Positions 8,942 to 17,393 of a DNA stretch of 64,000 bases are shown here, in pieces. The notes under the pieces are model-generated. The model did not search any database, was not told the DNA's origin, and saw nothing but the letters and a program-made list of their open reading frames with translations. Source of the stretch: Halobellus clavatus (lineage in GTDB: Archaea > Halobacteriota > Halobacteria > Halobacteriales > Haloferacaceae); NCBI RefSeq assembly GCF_900107195.1, contig NZ_FNPB01000002.1, positions 352,103 through 416,102 on the forward strand, written 5' to 3'. The position numbers and the translations under genes are program-made. Each line of letters starts with the position of its first letter. Within the stretch, counting starts at the first letter, position 1.

Positions 8942-9550
8942 GTGGGACTATACGACCGGTATCTCGCCCTCCGCTATCGGCTTCACGAGGCCGACCCACC
9001 CGAGCACGTCGCCGTCGTGATCACCGAGCGGGACCTGCTCGAACAGGGTGCGTACGACACGCTCGCGGACTTTCTGACCTGGGCGTTCGAATACGGCGCA
9101 CGGCGCGTGACGGTCTCGGTCAGTGTCCTCGACGAGGCGGTCGTCCCGACGCTGTCTCGGGAGCTTCGGACAGTGGACTCGCCGGAGCCCATCGACGTCC
9201 GCGGCCCGGGCGACACCGAGCGCGCCGACGCACCCGTTCGGATCAGCATCGGCCTCGGCGGCAAGCGGGAGTTCGCGTCGGCCGTCAGGCGTATCGCCGA
9301 GTCGGTCGAGGCGGGCGAACTCGACCCCGAGGACGTCGACGCCGATCGGATCGAGGAACGGCTCGTCTTCGACGACGAACCCGACCTCCTCATCAAGACC
9401 GGCGCCGAGCGGCTCTCGGACTTCCTGATCTGGCAGTCGGTCTATTCGGAGTTGTACTTCACCGACGTCAACTGGCGCGATTTCCGGCGGCGGGATTACC
9501 TCCGAGCCGTCCTCGATTACAAGAACCGCCAGCGGCGGTTCGGTCGGTGA
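8942..9550 (+). CDS. Cis-prenyltransferase-like protein lacking the catalytic Asp loop (NgBR-like)
   Basis: Start is GTG 8942 ([10 protein letters not shown]), 202 residues. The C-terminal two thirds align by eye with undecaprenyl diphosphate synthase: [12 protein letters not shown] replaces the usual ALxYGGRxE block, [18 protein letters not shown] replaces the IRTGGE..SNFLLWQ block, and [12 protein letters not shown] follows. The N-terminal catalytic loop, normally MDGNGRWA, reads [10 protein letters not shown], so the essential Asp and Asn are missing. The very C-terminus keeps RRFG, i.e. an RxG motif at 199-201. This is the pattern of the non-catalytic subunit of heteromeric cis-prenyltransferases. 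It is convergent with the catalytic uppS gene 75 bp away. Confidence 0.8.
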   Translation: MGLYDRYLALRYRLHEADPPEHVAVVITERDLLEQGAYDTLADFLTWAFEYGARRVTVSVSVLDEAVVPTLSRELRTVDSPEPIDVRGPGDTERADAPVRISIGLGGKREFASAVRRIAESVEAGELDPEDVDADRIEERLVFDDEPDLLIKTGAERLSDFLIWQSVYSELYFTDVNWRDFRRRDYLRAVLDYKNRQRRFGR

Positions 9551-9625
9551 CCGACGCGCTGGGGAGCTGTCTGTGCTGTCGCTGATAGATTTATTCCGTC
9601 GCGGATCAGAGTGGGTCTGCTCCGA

Positions 9626-10567
9626 TCAGTCTGCCCCCTCAGCAGGGTCGGCTCCGCGCTGGCGCTCCAGTTCGGCCGAGACCTCCTTCGCGCCCGCGGA
9701 GGGGAGCTTCGATCGCAGCCGGTGGGCGACCGCCCGGGCGTCGGCGAGTTCGGTCTCCGTGACGGCGCGGACCAGCGCCACCGCCCGTTCGGTCCGCGAC
9801 TGTCGCCAGGACCGCTCCCGGGACTCGTAGGTGCGGAGCCCCCGCAGGAAGTCCGCTTTCGAGAACTCGGGCCAGTACGGCGCACAGAAGTAGACGGCAG
9901 CCTCGTTGCCGTTGGCGTGCCACGGCAGGAAGTTCGAGGTCCGCTCGTCGCCGCCGGTCCGGACGATGAGATCGACGTCGCGCGTGGTGTGGCGCGCCAA
10001 TCGCGCTTCGACGGCCGTCACGTCGACGTCGTCGGGTTCGAGCTCGCCCGATTCGACGTCGCGGGCGATCTCTCGTGCCGCACCGAGCAACTCCGACCGG
10101 CCGCCGTAAGCGAGCGCGATGTTGAGCCGAAGCGTGTCGTACTCAGCCGTCTGTGACTCCGCGTACGTGACGGCCTCGCGGACCCGCTCCGGGAGTCGCT
10201 CCACGTCGCCGATCGCGCCGATCCGGACGCCGTTCTCGTGGACCCGATCGGCGTCAGCGAACTCGTAGAGCTTCGATTCCAAGAGATCGAAGAGCGGTTC
10301 GAGTTCCTCCTCAGGACGATCGAAATTCTCCGTCGAGAAGGCGTACAGCGTCAACTCCTCGACGCCGAGTTCGTCGCACCACTCGAGGACCTGCTCTGTC
10401 GTCTCCGCCCCCTCGCGGTGGCCCTCCGGCGCGTCGTCGCCCTGTTCGCGGGCGTAGCGCCGGTTGCCGTCCTGAATGATTGCGACGTGCGTCGGCGTAT
10501 CGTCGAGTTGCCGTCGGAGCATCCGCTGATAGCTTTCCGAGACCTGTCGACGGAACCACTTCCGCAT
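9626..10567 (-). CDS. uppS: Cis-prenyltransferase (undecaprenyl/polyprenyl diphosphate synthase), catalytic
   Basis: With the ATG at 10567 the product has 313 residues; a GTG at 10579 is an alternative. The catalytic loop is intact (AIIQDGNRRYARE, Asp33 and Asn35), followed by LYAFSTENFDRP, NIALAYGGRSEL and VRTGGDERTSNFLPW. It condenses isopentenyl diphosphate onto allylic primers to make the polyprenyl chain for dolichol-type glycan carriers used in archaeal protein N-glycosylation and S-layer assembly. The C-terminus has RERSWRQ where single-subunit enzymes usually end RxG, and then about 60 extra residues. That matches a catalytic subunit needing a partner. Confidence 0.9.
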   Translation of the reverse strand: MRKWFRRQVSESYQRMLRRQLDDTPTHVAIIQDGNRRYAREQGDDAPEGHREGAETTEQVLEWCDELGVEELTLYAFSTENFDRPEEELEPLFDLLESKLYEFADADRVHENGVRIGAIGDVERLPERVREAVTYAESQTAEYDTLRLNIALAYGGRSELLGAAREIARDVESGELEPDDVDVTAVEARLARHTTRDVDLIVRTGGDERTSNFLPWHANGNEAAVYFCAPYWPEFSKADFLRGLRTYESRERSWRQSRTERAVALVRAVTETELADARAVAHRLRSKLPSAGAKEVSAELERQRGADPAEGAD

Positions 10568-10698
10568 ACTCGACGTCACGATACCTATTGTGACTCCGTC
10601 GTCGGGTATGTGTCTTTCCGTTCTGACACCTCGACCTCCTGGATCGGGCCGTCCGCCGATGCGACACGGTTTTGCCGGATCCCGGAGAATCGACGGGT

Positions 10699-12081
10699 AT
10701 GATCGAGAGACAGTTCCTCCGGGAGAACCCCGAGGCGGTCCGCGCCGCCCTGGAGCACAAAGGCGTCGCGGATGTCGACCTCGACCGGGTCCTGGCGGTC
10801 GACGAGGAGTGGCGCGAACTGAAAAAGCGCGGCGACGACCTTCGCCACGAACGCAACGAGATCTCCTCGAAGATCGGCGAGCTGAAAGCCGAAGGCGACG
10901 AGGAAGAGGCCCAGGCGGCCATCGAACGCTCGCAGGAACTGAAGGCCGAACTCGACGAGGTCGAGACGCGTGCGGACGAACTCGAGGCCGAACTCGAGGC
11001 CGCCTTGCTCGAAATCCCGCAGATCCCGGCCGACGAGGTCCCGATCGGTGCCGACGAGTCCGAGAACGTCGAGCGTCGTCGCGAGGGCTTCGGCGACCTC
11101 CGCGAGCTCCCCGACTCGGTCGTCCCCCACTACGACCTCGGAGAGGACCTCGAGATCTTAGACTTCCAGCGCGGTGCGAAGGTGACCGGCGGCGGCTTCT
11201 ACTTCACGAAGGGCGACGGCGCGCGCTTGGAACACGCCCTGATCCAGTTTATGATGGATATCCATCGCGAGCAGGGGTACGTCGAGGTCTTCCCGCCGAT
11301 CCCGGTCAACTCTCGCTCGATGGTCGGAACGGGGCAGTTCCCGAAGTTCACCGAGGACGCCTACCGAATCGGCGGGGCGAACGACGAGTCCTGGGACGAC
11401 GACGACCTGTGGCTCTGTCCCACTGCGGAGGTCCCGGTGACGAATATGTACCGCGACGAGATCCTGCTCGACGACGATCTGCCGCTGAAGATTCAGGCGT
11501 ACACGCCGAACTTCCGCCGCGAGGCGGGCGAACACGGCACCGAGACCCGCGGCATCGTCCGCGTCCACCAGTTCAACAAGGTCGAGATGGTCAACTTCGT
11601 CCGGCCCGACGAGAGCGAGGCGCGGTTCGAGGGCCTCGTCGACGAGGCCGAGGAAGTCCTCCGTCGGCTGGACCTCCCGTACCGGATTCTCGAGATGTGT
11701 ACGGGCGATCTCGGCTTCACCCAGCGGAAGAAATACGACATCGAGGTGTGGGCTCCGGCCGACGACATGGCGGACGGCCCCGAGGAGGGTGGCCGTTGGC
11801 TGGAAGTGTCTTCGGTCTCGAACTTCGGCGCGTTCCAGGCGCGCCGCGCGGGCCTCCGATACCGACCCGAGCGCCACGAGTCCGCCGAGTACCTCCACAC
11901 CCTCAACGGCTCGGGGCTGGCAATCCCCCGCATCGTGGTCGCGATCCTGGAGTACTACCAGAACGACGACGGCACCGTCACGGTGCCGGAGGTGCTCCGA
12001 CCGTATCTGGGCGGCACGACGATCATCGACGGCCACGACCCGGTTGGCGAGTCCGCTCTCGGAGCCGGCGAGTCTGACTGA
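10699..12081 (+). CDS. serS: Seryl-tRNA synthetase
   Basis: The 460-residue enzyme charges tRNA-Ser and tRNA-Sec-type acceptors with serine. The N-terminal long antiparallel coiled coil (about residues 30-105, rich in KKRGDDLRHERNEISSKIGEL-like heptads) binds the tRNA extra arm. Class II motif 2 is FRREAGEHGTETRG and motif 3 is GSGLAIPRIVVAILE. This is the common bacterial-type SerRS, not the divergent methanogen form. I prefer ATG 10699 (MIERQFLREN) over the upstream in-frame codon because family members start there. A GC-rich hairpin follows the stop. Confidence 0.96.
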   Translation: MIERQFLRENPEAVRAALEHKGVADVDLDRVLAVDEEWRELKKRGDDLRHERNEISSKIGELKAEGDEEEAQAAIERSQELKAELDEVETRADELEAELEAALLEIPQIPADEVPIGADESENVERRREGFGDLRELPDSVVPHYDLGEDLEILDFQRGAKVTGGGFYFTKGDGARLEHALIQFMMDIHREQGYVEVFPPIPVNSRSMVGTGQFPKFTEDAYRIGGANDESWDDDDLWLCPTAEVPVTNMYRDEILLDDDLPLKIQAYTPNFRREAGEHGTETRGIVRVHQFNKVEMVNFVRPDESEARFEGLVDEAEEVLRRLDLPYRILEMCTGDLGFTQRKKYDIEVWAPADDMADGPEEGGRWLEVSSVSNFGAFQARRAGLRYRPERHESAEYLHTLNGSGLAIPRIVVAILEYYQNDDGTVTVPEVLRPYLGGTTIIDGHDPVGESALGAGESD

Positions 12082-12104
12082 CCCCGCCCTCGGAGCCGGC
12101 GGGG
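12082..12104 (+). terminator. GC hairpin after serS
   Basis: CCCCGCC at 12082-12088 pairs with GGCGGGG at 12098-12104 directly after the serS stop codon. There is no T-tract, so terminator function is uncertain. Confidence 0.3.
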
Positions 12105-12224
12105 CGGGCTGACCCTCCCGACCCATTGATAACGAGACATTAAAGCGGTATATTCGGCCAAATCGGGGCAAATCCGGAACGAGGGTATCCCTGTTTCATA
12201 CGCGTAGAGACGGTCTACACTGGT

Positions 12225-12524
12225 ATGACAGAACAGACGGAATATCCCGATCAGCGTTCACTCGGTGAGTGGCAGCAGGTCGCTCACCACGACTTCGACG
12301 GGCCGGACGAACTGGACGCGACACTCGCTGCGGCGCTCACCGACAGCGAGAGACCGTGGAACGAATCGCCGCTGTACGACGCCGTCGACACCGAGCCAGC
12401 AGAGCGGTTCCTCGCGTCGGTGGACGACGACGACGCCAGCGTCGTCTTCGCAGTGTCGGACCGGACCGTTCGCGTCTCGGCCGACGGGACCGTCGAGGTC
12501 AGACGCCCGAACTCGAACGCCTGA
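12225..12524 (+). CDS. Small HalOD1-like protein
   Basis: The 99-residue acidic protein ends with a pattern typical of the haloarchaeal HalOD1 output domain: SPLYDAVDTEPAERFLA, then DASVVFAVSDRTVRVSADGTVEV. HalOD1 domains are small stand-alone or kinase-associated modules predicted to act as signalling outputs; their biochemical activity is not known. A TATA-like TTTCATAC at about 12193-12200 sits near 28 bp upstream of the ATG, so the mRNA is probably leaderless. It has no operon partner. Confidence 0.65.
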   Translation: MTEQTEYPDQRSLGEWQQVAHHDFDGPDELDATLAAALTDSERPWNESPLYDAVDTEPAERFLASVDDDDASVVFAVSDRTVRVSADGTVEVRRPNSNA

Positions 12525-12644
12525 GGTCGACTGATGGCCGTCGTCTGTGGGGGCCATAGCCACCTGTGACGTCGCTCCACCGGATTTCGTCTCCCCAGGC
12601 GCTGGCCGCAGTCGCCTCCGACCGGCGCTTCCGCCGCCGGGAAC

Positions 12645-12653
12645 GTTTTTACC
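12645..12653 (+). promoter_or_regulatory. TATA-like box of the CobW-type GTPase
   Basis: GTTTTTACC lies 26 bp before ATG 12675, the spacing expected for a leaderless archaeal gene. Confidence 0.5.
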
Positions 12654-12674
12654 CTCGATTCGCTACCCAATTAT

Positions 12675-13745
12675 ATGCCTTCTGACAATATTCCGGTGAC
12701 GGTGGTGAGCGGCTATCTCGGCGCCGGGAAGACCACGCTGGTGAATCACGTCCTCGCGAATCAGCAAGGGTACGAGGTCGGTGTCCTCCTCAACGATATG
12801 GGCGACATCAACGTCGACGCCGAACTCGTCGCCGACCGGAACGAGGACGCCGGGATTATCGACCTCTCGAACGGCTGCATCTGCTGCCGATTGCAGGACG
12901 ACCTCCTGACGGAGGCCCACCGACTCGCGACCGAGCGCGAGTTCGACTACTTGCTCGTCGAGTCCTCCGGGATCAGCGAGCCAATTCCGGTCGCACAAGT
13001 CTTCACCGAGGGCACGGAGGGAAGCGACATCGACCCGACGGAGTGGTTTCGCCTCGACACGATGGTCACCGTTCTCGACACCTACGGCTTCTGGAAGGAG
13101 TTCGACGGCGACACCTCGCTCCCGGAGGGCGCGCGCGCCACCGACGACCGGCCGTTGAGCGAAGTCCTCATCGAGAGCGTGGAGTTCTGCGACGTGCTCC
13201 TGCTCAACAAGTGCGATATGGTCCCCGACCAGGTACTCGACGACATCGAAGCCGTCGTGAGCGAACTCCAGCCCCGAGCGGAACTCGTTCGGACGGTCCA
13301 CTCCGAGATCGATTCCGGTCGCATCCTCGATACTGGGCGGTTCGATTTCGCGGCGGTGTCCCGTTCACAGGGCTGGAAGCGTCACCTCGCGGACGATCAC
13401 GAGCACGCGGCCGCCGAACAGCACGGCGTGTCGTCGTTCGTCTACCGCACGACGCGGCCGTTCGATCCGGAGGAATTCGCCGCGTGGCTCGAGGAGCCGG
13501 ACCCCTCGATCATCCGCGCAAAGGGGTTCAGCTACGTCGCGGGGTCCACCGAGGTCATCGGCGTGAGTCAGGCCAGCGACGCGGTCCAGGCGGGTCCGAT
13601 CGGGTCGTGGGACGAGGCGGACGAGCCACAGACTCGATTGGTGTTTATCGGACAGGAGCTCCCGGAGTCGCGGCTTCGGGACGAACTCGACGCGCTCCGC
13701 ACAGCGCCCGATGCGACCTCCTCGACGGACGCCTTCCCCCTCTAG
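12675..13745 (+). CDS. CobW/G3E-family GTPase (COG0523)
   Basis: The 356-residue protein carries a P-loop GYLGAGKTT (13-21), the G3E switch/metal motif CICC (Cys68, 70, 71), the SSGISEP segment and a guanine-specificity LNKCD motif. C-terminal CobW domain residues include a loop with several His (DDHEHAAAEQH), suited to zinc binding. COG0523 proteins are GTP-dependent metal chaperones, often for zinc, and some are induced on zinc shortage. The gene is monocistronic. Its stop codon overlaps that of the convergent small gene downstream by 3 bp (13743-13745). Confidence 0.9.
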   Translation: MPSDNIPVTVVSGYLGAGKTTLVNHVLANQQGYEVGVLLNDMGDINVDAELVADRNEDAGIIDLSNGCICCRLQDDLLTEAHRLATEREFDYLLVESSGISEPIPVAQVFTEGTEGSDIDPTEWFRLDTMVTVLDTYGFWKEFDGDTSLPEGARATDDRPLSEVLIESVEFCDVLLLNKCDMVPDQVLDDIEAVVSELQPRAELVRTVHSEIDSGRILDTGRFDFAAVSRSQGWKRHLADDHEHAAAEQHGVSSFVYRTTRPFDPEEFAAWLEEPDPSIIRAKGFSYVAGSTEVIGVSQASDAVQAGPIGSWDEADEPQTRLVFIGQELPESRLRDELDALRTAPDATSSTDAFPL

Positions 13746-13897
13746 ATGCCGAGTTCGTCGCGGAGGTCGTCCCACTCCGCTTGGAACCCGTAGGTCGACT
13801 CCGCCGTGGGCCGCTCGAGCGTCGACTGATAGAGTTCGTCGTATTCGAGCAGTTGTCCCCACCCGTCGTCGAAGACGACGCTACAGTACATACACAT
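13742..13897 (-). CDS. Small (51-residue) uncharacterised protein, MCMYC start
   Basis: ATG 13897 opens a 51-codon frame beginning MCMYCSVVFDDGWGQ and ending WDDLRDELGI. The composition (acidic, Tyr/Trp-rich) and codon use look like a genuine haloarchaeal protein. The N-terminal CxxC (Cys2, Cys5) could bind a metal with partner cysteines from a second chain, since no other cysteines are present. Its stop overlaps the stop of the convergent CobW GTPase gene. Function unknown; the pairing with a metallochaperone GTPase is suggestive only. Confidence 0.6.
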   Translation of the reverse strand: MCMYCSVVFDDGWGQLLEYDELYQSTLERPTAESTYGFQAEWDDLRDELGI

Positions 13898-13945
13898 ACG
13901 ATATTCTCCGGCGTGCGCTGACTTACCAGTTACCCCGATCGAGCG

Positions 13946-13951
13946 AAAAAA
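13946..13951 (-). terminator. T6 tract after the dehydrogenase gene
   Basis: The minus strand has TTTTTT 17-22 bp beyond the dehydrogenase stop (13968). Archaeal RNA polymerase commonly terminates at such T-runs. Confidence 0.5.
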
Positions 13952-13967
13952 TCGGGTGCGGGTGGCG

Positions 13968-15152
13968 CTACGGCTCCAGGATGACCTTGGTGAAGCCCTC
14001 TTCTCTGTTGTCGAACCGGTCGTACATCTCCGCTGCCTCGTCGAGTCCCACCCGGTGGGAGACGACGAAGCTCGGTTCCGCGCGACCGGCAATGATGAGG
14101 TCGCGAAGGTAGCGATTGTAGGACTTCACGTCGCACTGTCCGGTCGCGAGGCCCTGTCCCTTCTCGAAGAGCTTCCCGAAGTCGATGCCGAGGCGGCCCT
14201 GGGCTTCCATCTCACTGATCGTATCGGGTGCGCCCGGGTCCTCGGGAACGTAGAGGCCGATGATCCCGAGGCGGCCTTTCGGCTCGACGACGCGGATGAG
14301 CTGATTGATCAGGACGCCCGGGTTCTCCTTGGTTGGATCGTAGGGCTCGTCGCTGTCCCGGACGGACTCCGGCTCGACGGACTGATACCCGACGGCGTCA
14401 ACGCCCTTGTTGACCTCGCCGCCGTGCTCGTCGATGATCTGCTCGACGGGGTTGCCCTCCTCGAAGTTGATCGCGGTGGCGTCACAGTGCTCCTCGGCGA
14501 GTTCGAGGCGACTGGGCACGCGGTCGACGACGTAGATCTCGGACGCGCCCTTGATCTTCGCGCTGTAGGCGGCCATCAGGCCGACCGGCCCGGCGCCGAA
14601 GATGGCGACGGACTCGCCGGGCTGGAGGTCCGCGAGTTCGGTGCCGTGCCAGCCGGTCGGGAAGATGTCCGCCAGCAGCGCGAAGTCGTCCTCGTGGCCC
14701 TCGTCGGGGAGCTTCAGCGCGTTGAAGTCCGCGAACGGAACGCGCATCCGCTCGGCCTGGCCCCCTTGATACGGGCCCATTCCGACATAGCCGTAGGCGC
14801 CGCCGGCGGGGACGCTCCCCTCCTGATTGACGTTCAGACAGAATCCGGTCTTTCCTTCCTCGCAGTTCTTGCAGTGGCCACAGGCGACGTTGAACGGGAT
14901 CGAGACCCGGTCTCCGACTTCCAGTGAGGAAACACCGTCGCCGACCTCGTCGACGATTCCCATCGCCTCGTGCCCGAATACGATTCCTGGTTCCGCAGCG
15001 GTCCGTCCCTCGTACATGTGCAGGTCCGACCCGCAGATACACGTCGACGTGACGTCGATGACCACGTCGGTCGGATCCTGTATCCCCGGATCGTCCACTT
15101 CTTCGATAGCGACTTCGTGCGGGCCGTTGTACACGACTCCCTGGATTGCCAT
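13968..15152 (-). CDS. Zinc-dependent alcohol/formaldehyde dehydrogenase (MDR family, glutathione-independent type)
   Basis: Start at ATG 15152 (MAIQGVVYNG), 394 residues. Catalytic zinc ligands are visible as Cys40 in CGSDLH and His61 in GHEAMG. The structural zinc site is Cys91, 94, 97 and 105. The NAD-binding Rossmann loop is GAGPVGLMAAYSA, followed by an acidic VVDRVPSR specificity segment that favours NAD. An insertion around KGVDAVGYQS and the long C-terminal half resemble glutathione-independent formaldehyde dehydrogenases. A clear Shine-Dalgarno GGAGGT lies 8 nt upstream, so this mRNA has a real leader, unlike most neighbours. Confidence 0.9.
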   Translation of the reverse strand: MAIQGVVYNGPHEVAIEEVDDPGIQDPTDVVIDVTSTCICGSDLHMYEGRTAAEPGIVFGHEAMGIVDEVGDGVSSLEVGDRVSIPFNVACGHCKNCEEGKTGFCLNVNQEGSVPAGGAYGYVGMGPYQGGQAERMRVPFADFNALKLPDEGHEDDFALLADIFPTGWHGTELADLQPGESVAIFGAGPVGLMAAYSAKIKGASEIYVVDRVPSRLELAEEHCDATAINFEEGNPVEQIIDEHGGEVNKGVDAVGYQSVEPESVRDSDEPYDPTKENPGVLINQLIRVVEPKGRLGIIGLYVPEDPGAPDTISEMEAQGRLGIDFGKLFEKGQGLATGQCDVKSYNRYLRDLIIAGRAEPSFVVSHRVGLDEAAEMYDRFDNREEGFTKVILEP

Positions 15153-15189
15153 TGGAAAATACCTCCATCCATTACTGTCATTTGATAAC

Positions 15190-15198
15190 AATAAATAT
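15190..15198 (-). promoter_or_regulatory. TATA box of the dehydrogenase gene
   Basis: On the minus strand the box reads ATATTTATT. It predicts a transcript start near 15167 and a leader of about 15 nt that contains GGAGGT. Confidence 0.55.
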
Positions 15199-15265
15199 GG
15201 GGGAAAGACACACACTCGCTCTCGTATGACGAAGGCTTTTCGCGTTCCCGACGAGTACCGGAACT

Positions 15266-15844
15266 GTGGCCCCCGACCCCGAGACCGACGCGGACGAGCC
15301 GTCCGGTGCCGATTCGAGCGCGTCCGCGACCGGCTGGCGCGGCTCGCTGCACGTCCGTTACGAGGGTGACGACGACCCCGAGAAGTGCACGGCGCGGAAG
15401 CTGGCCCGCTTCGACTTCGTGGCGTTGCACCGCTCGGACCGCGCGACGCCGTATGGGGTCGTCCTCAACCCCCACGCAGAACGCGCGCTCTCGCCGGCTG
15501 ACGCCGATACCGGCGCGCTCGTCGCGCTCGATTGCTCGTGGGAGTCGGCGGGCGAGGCGCGGTTCTCGCTGGCTGGCGAGCACCGCGCGCTCCCGTATCT
15601 CGTGGCCGCGAACCCGGTCAACTTCGGTCGCCCGATGGAACTGACGACTGTGGAGGCGCTGGCCGCTGCGCTCTCGATCTTCGGTCGACGCGATCGGGCG
15701 GAAGCGCTGCTCTCGAAGTTCACCTGGGGGCACACGTTCTTAGAACTCAACGACGAACCGCTCCGGCGATACGCCGAGTGCGCCGACTCCGAGGCGGTCG
15801 TCGCCGTCCAGCAGGAGTACCTCGACCGCGCAGACCGCGACTAA
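15266..15844 (+). CDS. tsr3: Tsr3-type 16S rRNA aminocarboxypropyltransferase (DUF367)
   Basis: The 192-residue protein begins with a GTG codon after no visible SD. It has the Tsr3/DUF367 pattern: [13 protein letters not shown] near residue 37, [24 protein letters not shown], and the signature [17 protein letters not shown]. The enzyme transfers the aminocarboxypropyl group of S-adenosylmethionine to a hypermodified uridine in the small-subunit rRNA decoding region. The N-terminal 30 residues are a variable acidic extension. It is divergent from the dehydrogenase gene and followed by a convergent membrane protein gene. Confidence 0.92.
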   Translation: MAPDPETDADEPSGADSSASATGWRGSLHVRYEGDDDPEKCTARKLARFDFVALHRSDRATPYGVVLNPHAERALSPADADTGALVALDCSWESAGEARFSLAGEHRALPYLVAANPVNFGRPMELTTVEALAAALSIFGRRDRAEALLSKFTWGHTFLELNDEPLRRYAECADSEAVVAVQQEYLDRADRD

Positions 15845-15864
15845 CTTCCGCTCACCGGTCGACC

Positions 15865-16254
15865 TTACTTGTTGACCAGCCCACCGATTGCACCGCCGAG
15901 AGCGCTGTCGAGAGCGAAGAAGACGGTGACGATGATGCCGAAGAGGAACGCTCCGGCTCCGCCGAGAAGGCCCCCGAGCGGGCCGCCGAGTGGGCCGCCG
16001 CTGAGCCCGATCGCTCCCCCGATAAGCACGCCGACCAGCCCGATCGCGATCGAGACGAGGATTCCAGAGATCGACCCCGCGACCAGACCGTTCCACGCTC
16101 CCTTGCCGAGTCCGCCGCCGGCGAGGAATCCGGCTGCGGCACCGCCGAGGAGTCCGGCGGTGAGCTGTCCGAGCGGCGCGATGGTGAGCCCGATGACTGA
16201 TCCGACGACGATCACCGCGAATCCGATCCCCACTGCGCGCCAGTCAGTGTCCAT
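15865..16254 (-). CDS. Small glycine-rich membrane protein (DUF5518-like)
   Basis: With ATG 16254 the product has 129 residues and four hydrophobic helices linked by glycine-rich turns (AGLLGGAAAGFLAGGG, GGPLGGPLGGLLGG). This matches what I recall of the haloarchaeal DUF5518 family, which has no assigned function. A TATA-like GTTTTAGTC at about 16275-16283 on the minus strand supports a leaderless start. The Gly-Pro-Leu repeats in the fourth segment are encoded by short imperfect tandem repeats. Confidence 0.7.
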   Translation of the reverse strand: MDTDWRAVGIGFAVIVVGSVIGLTIAPLGQLTAGLLGGAAAGFLAGGGLGKGAWNGLVAGSISGILVSIAIGLVGVLIGGAIGLSGGPLGGPLGGLLGGAGAFLFGIIVTVFFALDSALGGAIGGLVNK

Positions 16255-16391
16255 ACCGCGATCGACGCACCGCGGGACTAAAACGACCCGGGCCACCGCG
16301 ACGCGAGCGATGATTCCACGCACGAGGGCCGGAGTACCACGTGAGATCGGAACGGACGCGCTTTTACCCCTCGGCCCAGTAGGAAGGCACA

Positions 16392-17366
16392 ATGATTTTT
16401 GAGTCCCTTCCGACGACGCCCCGGTCGGAGGAACTTCTCGACAAGGCGTTTTCGCGAGCGGCGCGTGCGGGGCGAGCGAAATCCGGGCTGGAGGCCCAGC
16501 AGTCGATGCTCCAGACCGCCTCCTCGATCCTCTCAGACAACCTGGAGAACGTCGTCACGCGGTGGCCCGATTTCGGCACGGTCGATCCGTTCTACTACGA
16601 ACTCGCGGACGCGATCGTCGACGTCGACGAACTCAGACAGAGCCTCTCGGAGGTGACCTGGGCGAGTCGGCAGATCGGCGAACTCCGCCGGGAGTACCAA
16701 CCGAAACTCCGCAAGACGCAGCCCGAGACCGCTCGCAAGCACCGCAAACAGGCGTTCGCCCGGATGGCCGACGTCGTCGAGGAGGTCGCTGACGACCTCG
16801 TCCGGATCGGCGAGGCCCGCGACGCACTGAAGACGCTGCCAGACATCCGCCCGGACGAACCCGCGATCGTCGTCGCGGGGTACCCCAACGTGGGCAAGTC
16901 GTCGTTCGTCAACGGCGTCACCCGCGCGGACAACGAGATCGCCCACTACCCGTTCACGACCCGCGGCGTCCACGTCGGGCACTTCGAGCGTGATCGGATC
17001 CGCTATCAGATCATCGACACGCCGGGGTTGCTCGACCGGCCCGAAGACGAACGCAACGACATCGAGCGCCAGGCCGTGAGCGCGATCGAACACCTCGCCG
17101 ACGCGGTGGTGTTCGTTCTCGACGCGAGCGAGGCCTGCGGGTACCCCCTCGATTCGCAGTTGGAACTCCGCGACGCGGTGGCCGAGCGCTTCCGCGAGCG
17201 CGACGTGCCGGTCCTCACTGTCAACAACAAGAGCGACCGCTCGCGCGACGTCGACGCCGCGTATCAGATGAGCGTCGAGACGGGCGAGGGGGTCGACGCG
17301 GTGCTCGACGCGGCTGTGGACGCGGTGGCGTGGGAGCCAGACATCCCGCCGTCGCGACAGGAGTAG
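16392..17366 (+). CDS. NOG1-like GTPase
   Basis: The 324-residue protein has an N-terminal helical NOG1 domain (about 1-155) and an Obg-type G domain with G1 GYPNVGKSSF near 163, G3 DTPGLL and G4 NKSD near 278. Eukaryotic and archaeal NOG1 proteins act in large ribosomal subunit maturation. The archaeal forms are short, as here, lacking the long eukaryotic C-terminal tail. A TATA-like CTTTTACC lies about 28 bp upstream of the ATG. The gene stands alone, divergent from the DUF5518-like gene. Confidence 0.92.
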   Translation: MIFESLPTTPRSEELLDKAFSRAARAGRAKSGLEAQQSMLQTASSILSDNLENVVTRWPDFGTVDPFYYELADAIVDVDELRQSLSEVTWASRQIGELRREYQPKLRKTQPETARKHRKQAFARMADVVEEVADDLVRIGEARDALKTLPDIRPDEPAIVVAGYPNVGKSSFVNGVTRADNEIAHYPFTTRGVHVGHFERDRIRYQIIDTPGLLDRPEDERNDIERQAVSAIEHLADAVVFVLDASEACGYPLDSQLELRDAVAERFRERDVPVLTVNNKSDRSRDVDAAYQMSVETGEGVDAVLDAAVDAVAWEPDIPPSRQE

Positions 17367-17393
17367 CGGTCCGCGAGGCCCCTCGAGGCTCGT

